NCBI GenBank assembly: GCA_003439945.1
Contig: QVRM01003902.1
Span: 70,001-134,000 of the forward strand
Source of the DNA: Dermanyssus gallinae
Taxonomy: Eukaryota; Arthropoda; Arachnida; Mesostigmata; Dermanyssidae
Length of the DNA: 64,000 bases
Direction: 5' to 3'
Below are positions 48,501 to 58,591 of the stretch, piece by piece. The notes below the pieces were generated by a model. It made no database searches. It worked only from the letters and a program-made list of their open reading frames with translations, and had not been told where the DNA came from. The stretch's first letter is position 1. The number at the start of each line of letters is the position of its first letter. The position numbers were made by a program, and so were the translations under genes.

Positions 48501-49100
48501 ACGTCATAGAAAATTTACGTATTGTTAGTAACGGTTATTGATGTGTTGATTATCAACTGGATAAAAATCTCGAAATAAAAAAAGCAATGTGTTTGGAGAG
48601 AAGTATGAATATAATCGACAGTAAACACCTTCCGATAGTAGTCCAATATCCAAATCCTTAGGGCAATAAAATACAAACAGTTGCATAAAATTGTTTGGCA
48701 AAAACGAAACACTAAACCGTTCAAGTTTGTTACTCGGTCGGTTGTGATGAATAGCCTATGGCCGTACCCAATGTTTGCCGTTCCGGTGACTGCGATCGCG
48801 TACGCAGCGCAGAACACCTGCTCCTGATGAAGCGACTTGACCGTCGTTAGCTTGCTAATGATGTCCAAAGCCAAGTGACGACTCTTGTCCTCCTGGTCTA
48901 TCTCAATCAACAATCAAATAAGAATAATTATAATGCACCTTTTAATCTATGCATATATACATGTATAGTTTAATACAATGTAAGTATGTATTGGTCGAAT
49001 ATTTAAATCTAGAATATATATATATATATATATATATAACGTTCGCAGGGACCCAAATGTCATGCTCTGGCAGTGAATGATTGCTTACATTGAATAAAAA

Positions 49101-49141
<41 letters not shown>

Positions 49142-52100
49142 CATTTAGTCGTGCTGTGGGGTTTGTCGTGCTATTATAGGATTTGTTAAGCTAGTCCTAT
49201 CGCCGAGTGTGCAGTAATTGCGAAATTAAATTGAAGGCATTATTATTATTATTATCGAATAACACACATTTAACTGGACCCCGTAAAAAAAGCGCATTAA
49301 TGCATCTCAATATTAACATAAATCCTGTCGAAGGTATCCGACCTCGTCTCGTCTGAGAGCCGAGCACGTAGTGCTCGAAGAAGACCGCGAGTAGTATGGC
49401 GGGCGCGAACGACAGCGCGCACAGGCCCAGCTTCCAGTAGAAGCAGGACGCAAGCGCCAGCCAGCACACCAACGATGAGCTGCCCTGAAATAGCAGCGTC
49501 AGCAGCGGGCCGATCAGCTGAGACGCAAAGGCCGCGCCGACAAAAACCCCACACCGATCAATGCGTTGTTAGCATCTATACTGTATCCATATCTATATCG
49601 ATAACCGATCAATGTGTTGTTAGCATCTATACTATGTTCATGCTGAACGACACGAACGACCTCGACTACTACCACGAGCTAGCTGCTGCATGCGTTTTGG
49701 GGATTAATCTATAATATCAACACAAAAAAACACGTTACACGAAGAAAAGAGACTCCACAAAGTCTCATCTCTCAGCTCGTCTGCGTCGTCCGGTGTCTAC
49801 CAGTGATCTATCACGGAGACGGTGACAACTGAGCTGTTAGCGGCAATAGTAATAATAGCCGTGTTACTAAAGACGCTAAAACTTGGTTAGGAATATCCTC
49901 AGAAGCTCCGGCTTTGATCTTGAGATTCAAATGGAGACGTATTGGAGTATTTGACTTACAAGTTTAACCTGTCCAACATCGTTGAGAATGACGCGAATTA
50001 CGTCGGTAACTTCGTTTTTGGGATTGTCAAACCAAGACATCGGCTGACGGAGAATGTTTTCGTACGCCGTCTTCAGCAGTTGGCTGCCGACGCGCTCACC
50101 CACAAGCGTGAATGCCCTTGACGTCGAACGCCGCCAGGTTGCATGGCACAAAATAGCAAACAATACGTTCATTACGAAAGTTGCAACAGTCGTTTTAAAC
50201 CCGAATAGCAACAACAATAACAACAATAGCAACAACTAATTTCACTAATACACTATTACTTGACTGCTAGTAGCTTCAAATGGCAACAGATTGTATCGTA
50301 AAGCATAGTTGTCGTTAGAATACAATACAGATTAGCAAAGCTGGTAAGAGTCGTAGTAGTAGTTCTCCAATTCTCTTTAGTGAAATATAATACATTCATC
50401 GTTTTGTTAGCTCACCGCCAAATAGAAGCAACTTCGGGCTTCTGGCCTTCTATAATTTGACTTATTAATTGTTTCGTTACACACTTATTTATCACCACCA
50501 ATACGACCTGACATAGAGGTCGGGTCGGCTTACCAATTGTGAAAGAAGGCAACAATCGATGTCGCCGCACCGAGCAGCACCAGATGTGCACACTGCACAA
50601 GCAGAAACGAGTTCAAGGCTGTCTTGTCGTGGACGAGCAGGAACGACGAAAGCATGTCCCCGAAAACCACCCCGTAGAGCGAAAGCGAGATGCCCGAGAG
50701 CGCTGCAAAAATACAGCCAAAGGACACCTGCCGCACAAAACACGAATTAACAGCCGAGCGAGGCAAAGATTCCGCCTCCGCCCTGGCCTAATTGCTACGG
50801 CGGCCCTTCGGCGAGTATTGATGTGCTTAAGTTCTACTGCTAAGTTAGACTCTGATACAAACCTGAGTGCAACAGGAAGCTACAGCTGCAACAACAACAA
50901 CAGCAGCGGCAGCAATCACAATGACACATTGCTTAGGACAACAGAATTTGAACTAGCTGAACGATAGAGACAGAGAAATTTAAGGCCAGCTAAAACAAGT
51001 TGCAGAACTGCCTCTACCTATCGAGTTGGGTCGCTTCACAACATAGAGCGCAAACCAGCACAGTTTGCGACCAACTAGCACAAAGTTACGAAAGTGCAAG
51101 TTGTGCAAGAGGGTTTATTTTTTTCTAGGAGGTTTCGAGAATGCACGATGCACATGCGCCACTAGCAGCCTGCGTGACTAGTGTGAGACTCGCAAACCCA
51201 CTAAACCCGGATTCCTCCCCACCCCCCAGGCTCGATATTACTTTGGCATTACATCGAAGCAAGAGGGGTGTGAAGACAGAAATAGACTCACCATGGGCAT
51301 GTGCTCGCGAAGCAGTGACATAAATTCCTGGTTAGAGTACTTTGCCTTCATATGCGCTTCCTGATTGAAACCCTCGTTGTGCTCACTGGAGGCGTCCTGC
51401 TCGAGCAAAGACGACACTTGGCGGTCTAGAATGCCTCCACAGGGTGGCAGAACCTCACCTAAATGCACCGCATGCAAAAACGTCGTCAGTGGCTACAGCC
51501 GACAAGCCGCGTAACTAGATGACTAACATTGCAAGACATTCTAGCAAGGACATAACAATATTCACAACAACATAACCACTGAGTAGGCGCTCGCTAGTTC
51601 AAAAAAGTTCGCTCCGCATCGATTAAAACGTGTACACAAATGCGTAATAAATAGACAATAAACTTAGTGGCAGAGCGGAGTTGAAGTTGACAAATTTCAT
51701 TTTCTTCGCTAGACTAACGCCCGCTTCTGATGCTCAACTACGCTTCTAATCACAGCTCTAAAAAATCTAGCATCACGCAATCAGCTTTATAAAGCAATCA
51801 GAATTATTATGTGAAACGTTTACACGTCATGTACAATCTGCACAAAACTAGTAGCGGCAATTTCCTCACGTATTGTAACTTGTGCGTCTTTAAAGCAACT
51901 TTAACGGATTATTACCGCTTAAAATTGAAGTGTTACCAAACGTTTTAAAAATGATTTGCCAAACCAAAATCTTTAATGATTCTCACCAAACTAAAACTTT
52001 TGCTGATTTGCTATCAAAACTAATTACCCAACCAAAATGTTTACCGAGATTACCAAATCAAAATGTTTACTGAATTGCTATCAAAATTGTTATACCTAGC

Positions 52101-55100
52101 GGAGATAATCCCAACTCCTTCATTTCGTGCAGCTCCTTTTTGAGGTGCTCGGCAAAGACTTTCTTATTAGCGACCAGTTCGGCGTAGCTGCCCTCCTCAA
52201 CCACCTGCAAAGCATAATGGGTGTCACCGATTAGTACGAGTAATCAATAAATAGTTATTTATTGCAGCAAACTAAGTGCAAATTAATTATGCGTGATATC
52301 GTCTAGAAAATAATGCCAAAAATAGATTTGGTAGAATGCATATATATATATATATATATATAAATATATATATTTATATGACGCCTAAGGTTACGTATAT
52401 TTAAGTTTTAATCTCTTATTCTATCCAAACTCACATATTGCTCTCCCATCTGGCTAAATATACAAAATAAATGCAATATACGTTCACCAGGCGCTAATGG
52501 TTGAGGTTTCCTCAAGGCGTGACGATTAACGTTCTAGAAAGAACTAACTCTTATTTGGCATTCAGCAATATTCTGCTTCAGGAGGGGTGCATACACTAAA
52601 AGTACGCATACGTGACCATGACAAAATGTACCACACACCCTTTTATGCAATATAAAAATAATTTTATGTCATGTGATGTAATTTTTTAGTGCTATTTCTA
52701 CATAGTTTCAGTTTTCAATATAATTGTTACTCGTTGTCTTGCAATCTGTGTCTATCCGAAGCGAGTTGGCGCCAAGTGCCCCATGCGTATGTACTTTTGC
52801 CGCTTTGTTGTAAAGCTCCCTATGGCTATGACATCTTCTAACCTGTAATAAAGGAGTGTCACAAAGCAAACATTCTACGCTCGCTCACGGCGCTGATAGA
52901 AGCGCTGGCGCGTCAATATCACGTAATTGCGCCAAACAAAACTATTCGAATTGTAGAGCAGAGCAATTGATTTCTACGAACACAAAGACACGGGTAAGCC
53001 CGACCTCACAATGTCTCCGCTAATTTCTTAGAGTGCAATATAAATCAATTATGTTCCTTGAGTGCAATCTTAATCATCATTTTCGTTGAAGTGCAATCAT
53101 CAATCTCATGGATTCTGCCGACGGTGCTCAAAAATCTGCGTCTCGTTCAACGCAGTTTTTGAGTCAGGTAAATAAACAAGCAACCCTTGTAAGATTAAGC
53201 AAGTTTAAAATTGAACCTTGCAATGACATAAAGTTGACTGTCATTCTGCCACCGTAAACCACTGAATCACCAGGGTTGAAAAAAAAATCATAGGCGGTTA
53301 CGCGATGCAGTCAAAACGCAGTACTCCACAAGTTAAAGTAGAAACTATTCGGTAGGTGATGACGAATAGGTTGCCAGCCTAAGGTATCCAACCAGAAAGA
53401 TACTTGTTTGTTTAGACAATAGGAATCGAGTTATTGTCATTGCAATACGGTTCGGGACGGACTAGAAATATTCTGTACACCTGTGACTAGAATATTCTGT
53501 TCTATAGCTAGCGAGGCTATTATGTGCTAACTGATAGAGAAGAGGCGCCACTCTTTGTGAGGCAGAACGCAGTTGACCCCACTTCTCCCCTACTTATATG
53601 GATCCATACGGAGAGTCGTTCCTACTCAAACTGGGTTATATTGATGGTTACAAAATGCTCCTATTGAAATTCTATGTGACAAGATTTACGAAAGTTAAAT
53701 AGATTAATATACTACTCCCGTTATCACTATACAAAGTATGTAGCAATTGTGATGCCTCACCGCAACACTTATATATATATATATATATATATATATAGCT
53801 AGGGTGTATACCTTTCCTTGTTCAAGGACGATAATGCGCTCATGGTCTCGCAGTTTAAACGCCTTGTTCGAGATCAAAATAGAGGTTCGGTCCTCCATTG
53901 CCTGTAAGCCACATCAGTCAAAATACACCTCTTCTGAGTACGATATATATGTTAACCTTCTTTAGATGTAGTACAAAGGTTAACACTGGGCCGCTCTCAT
54001 GCGTTTTATGACGTTCGTCAGGTGCTTGATTGTATTTGACTAAGATCATAGAGGATCTCTATATGATCGCTCTACAAGGTGCATTTTCCGTAGGTCCGGC
54101 GCCAAAAATGTTGCAAAGGAAACTAGATCTCTATGATGTTAGTCAAATAAAATCAAGTTCCGAGGTTACCGACGTCACAAGAACCGTACATATCAGATAC
54201 GTTCTGAGACCATTTGTCATTAACATAATAACTTATAAGCTAATTTGCAAATTCTCAGAAAGATCGTCCTTAAAAGGCCGGACGTGTTGAGTACAGTTTG
54301 CTTGAGAAGAATAGCTGGCAGTGGTAGCATAAATGCTTTAAAGTTTCGGCAAGCCTACTCAGAATAAGTACGTGAGGAATGCCTGCCTGGGCATCGGTGG
54401 CGTATCAAATTATTCCTTTCCACATTAATGCGCTGAGTACAGCGGAAAGTGGTAAAAACGAAAAAACACAACCGCCATAGAAGGCTGACGTTCCATGGCG
54501 TGTATGACCATTGCGGCCGCGTCGCCTCGAAGGTTGTGCCCGGGGTTCTCAAGTACCAGAATGGACGCATTACGAGCAATGGCGCGCGCCACGCACAGCA
54601 ATTGCCTCTGGCCTAGGGATAGAGGCGCACCACACGGCGACAAGACCGTATCGTACTTCTTGGGAAGCTGCGTTAACGCACATACAACGACATACGACAA
54701 AGGTTAGTGCGCTTCAACGTACTTCTGATTCGCACGCAGTGGTGGTTTAAACCATTCTGCCTTCTTTTCCGACCATTTACAGGCTTCGTCATAGCATGCG
54801 TCTCGTATGTTGACCGAACATTGCTAGAGGGTGATCTAAGTCTGCGTTTGAAAAAGCGTGTGGAGGAGAAATTGACGAATCGCTTTATAAACGCGATTGT
54901 AAATCAATGAAAACTCCAGCGCTCGCTGTGAGTGGGTTAGACGGTCGGACATGTTAATTCCTGCTCGGTAACGTTACTTGCTCCGCTTTGTACTGAGTTC
55001 AAACGAAATAACACGCATAGTGACCGTTGTTTTGCAAATTAATTCTGTCAACGTGATTTTGTCTGCTAAAAACGTTCAGTAAAGACTAATGTCTAAGCAA

Positions 55101-56075
55101 CAAAACTGCCATAACACGCTCGTCGACGGGTTAACACCAACAGAAGGAACGCGTAAAATAGGCACTGCATCGTCTCCGTTTAAGTTAATCGTACCATTCA
55201 CCGACAAACCTTAGACCACTTACGTATTGCAATCTCAAGCCAAATACGTTCCCGCTTATTCAAACGGAACAATACAATTTTTGTGCGTGCCGTCATTTAT
55301 GTAACATCATTTGTCCCTGCTAGAGATCTGGCTAGAGTATGAATATGAGATTTATATATATATATATATATATATTAGTGTGTCTATATACATATGTGTA
55401 TATCTATGTATATATATATATATATAGATTCCTCCGAGAACACATGAGACGAAGTCCGTGTGAAGTCTGAAGTGAACCTTGAGGATGAACTTGTGCGCCT
55501 GGGCAGCTATTGCGGCGTGTTCGATGTCGCTCTGCTGGATGAGCGGATTTCCGTAGCGGATGTTGTCGGCAATGGTCGCCGCGAACAGGACGGGGTCGGC
55601 GCGCACGATCGCCAGCCGCGCTCGCAACCAGCCGACGTTGTACGAACGAATGTCTTTGCCATCGACCAGCAGCTGACCTGTGCGTTGTTGTGGTGGGGGG
55701 AGCACAACGGAGACAGCCTGTCACGTATCACCCTTCAAAATAGCTACTCAACTACTCGATGCGGATAACTATGGCTACGCCTACGGCGTGACACGATAAT
55801 TGTTGTCTGGCCGATTTTGCCATTTAGCATTGCACCGACCAACCGCAATACCGCGCACACAGCGAGGGGGAGATAGAGAGAGACAGAGGGGGGGGGGAGA
55901 GCGCGCGTGGTGCCGGTAGGACAGAACGCGTGAGAGAGAGTGAGAGGGCTTTTCATGTTAATTCATAACGTCGTCCAACAACAACAACAACAACAACGGC
56001 CACCACCATAGTTTCTATTCAATTGTTCATCATTTGTATTTCTCGTTATCGAGCTTTTATCTTCTGCTGCCTTTT

Positions 56076-56112
<37 letters not shown>

Positions 56113-57086
56113 ATACAAATTATGTATATTACATGAATACCCAGCAAGAAGTGTGACATTGTGAATTAACTTGATTTATAAATAAATGGCACTGGCGACG
56201 ACTTGTACTACTTATTGCAAGGACAGTGGTTAATGAGTTAGTTAATTAGTGAAATCAGGGTCATCATAATGGCAAGAAGAACGAAGAACCGAAAACACAA
56301 ACGACGGGCAACCTTGGCCTCAACACTAATTAGAGCAGCCGCCCTGTCGATAGGAACGACAACAACTCGATGGACACGGACCGTACGAGGGGTCGGTGAA
56401 TCGAAGCAGCATATCGGCGATCGCGTGTGGTTGACCCTTCTCCCATGAGGCGTCGTAGAGCGATAGCCGCTGGCGAGCCGGTATCGTGAACGAGACGGTG
56501 CGCAACGGAGTGGCCGAATGCGGACTCGACACGGAATCGAACGTCACTTCGCCCGAACACTCGCCGACGTCGCCTGCAAACAAGTCACCAGCCCGCAAAT
56601 TTGAATATATATATATATATATATATATATGTTTATTCACTCAAATTGAGTATAATAACAGTTCAAAATGTTTCAAGCTCTATCTTTTCACGCTTCCGAC
56701 GAGAGAAGTAGTGCAACGATTCAGTCCGGTGCTCTTTGTCACACCTCTGCAGGCAGAACCGGCAGGTGCACAACTCGTACTCCTCGTGAAAGGCTGCGTT
56801 TGAACATACCAGGTAGTGATAACCATGCACGTATGTGCCTGGTGTATACGTAGCGATTGTCACATACAGGACCAGACCAAAGGTGCAAGACATTGAAAAC
56901 GTCCAAACCACCGACCTCCCAATTATGGCCTGTTCGACCTTAGCTTCCCACTCCGAAATAAAAGATTCGCAAAGTACTGTACGCGGCATCTTCAGCCTTA
57001 GTCGGATTGTTTGAGCAGCCAATGGACAGCCTGACATGATATACATAAAGCGGCTCCTCGCTCGGATAGGCAAGCAAAGCACTCGC

Positions 57087-57154
<68 letters not shown>

Positions 57155-58547
57155 CAAGTAGATATTTAATGACTTTACCACGCTAAAAATCAAAGTGGTC
57201 ACGTAAAGAAGACGCGACTTTGATTATGTCATAATGGAGGAATATTTGCTCTGCGTCCTTCACTGGGATGCGTGTATAATCAATTAAATTGTGTTGCTTT
57301 TTGAGATTACACTCTATACCACATCCAGTGAGTCTACCAATTGGAATGCATAAAAAGCATTTTTAGGGGGAGGGAACAATCCCGAGATTGTGCACTGCTT
57401 CGCAAATGGTAGGCTATCACTTTGTCTCTCATTATCGCCACTTTACTGCGTTTGTAAATAGTGCTTCTGAAAGACAACTAACGTATAGTTATATATAAGG
57501 GCGATTTCTGCTAGAGACACTCGAAAGCTACTTAGTTTGAGTGGAACATGATCGTTGGAACAGATGGCTATACCTGATTCGATGTCACCGTGGAGAGTGA
57601 CGAGGTCTGCGAGTGTGAAGATCCTTTTTGCCGCTGCTCGAGCTTTTCTAAATGTGGCGCCGTAGCTTACCTAGATGAACAGGCCGATGTAAAAAACGAG
57701 TGCTTATAGAGTTCCGTTTAGTGGTGTATATGGTGTATCATCCTAGTTCGATCAATAGTTGTCGTAAGGCTCATAAGAAGAGCGACTTACGAGGATGAGT
57801 TCCCTTAGCGGATAACCTGGGATGTACAGTATTTTACTACTCTTTGATCCACTGCTTATATGTATACCCTACTATGGGTCCTCTGCGTAGTAGCTGCTAT
57901 AATTTCTAGTGTAATCATATTTTAAATTGCATAATACTATGAACGCGACTGCAAATAGCTTTATTTTAAAATCAGAAGATATACGATGTTGTGAATATAA
58001 CTGTAACTAAGCTACGATACCAGCGCATTGTACACATTGCATACAACTTTGACCGATAATGCTAATATATTTTTCTGAAATGCTGTTCATTAAGCACACG
58101 TATTTGTATTACGACAGCCCAACCGTCCAGCTACTTGACCTACGCAACTTCAACTGCAATGCCTAGCGTAGAACAGTTTAACATTAGCGTAGATTCACGT
58201 TGACGCAAGCCCTAATATTATCAAAGCTCTATGCAGATCATTGCTAAATAAGTCAGTGTGAATATAAAATGATGTAAACAATATTGTACTGTAATAACAA
58301 TCCCGTCAAGACACGACTGTAAAAAGAAAGAGTATGTGTATATATATATATATATATACAACCGAGCAAGATGGCTTAGTGGCAAAGTTCTGCCTTGCAT
58401 TCGGGAGGACTGGGCTCGAGACCCAGACCGGCCACTCTTAAATTGGTTTGCATGGTTTCCAATTTAGACAAGGTAAATGCCGGAGTGGATTAAACATTTG
58501 CCATGACATGAAAAAACCGTACACGGGCAATAGCCTTACGTAAAATC

Positions 58548-58591
<44 letters not shown>

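Noticed and set aside
49297..49554. Arg-rich minus-strand frame across ABC exon 12
   Set aside because: A shadow; the membrane-helix frame is the one that matches ABCB spacing and phases.
58362..58430. tRNA gene candidate
   Set aside because: Box A and B are present, but the same head plus non-tRNA body occurs three times and acceptor pairing is poor, so it is a SINE head.
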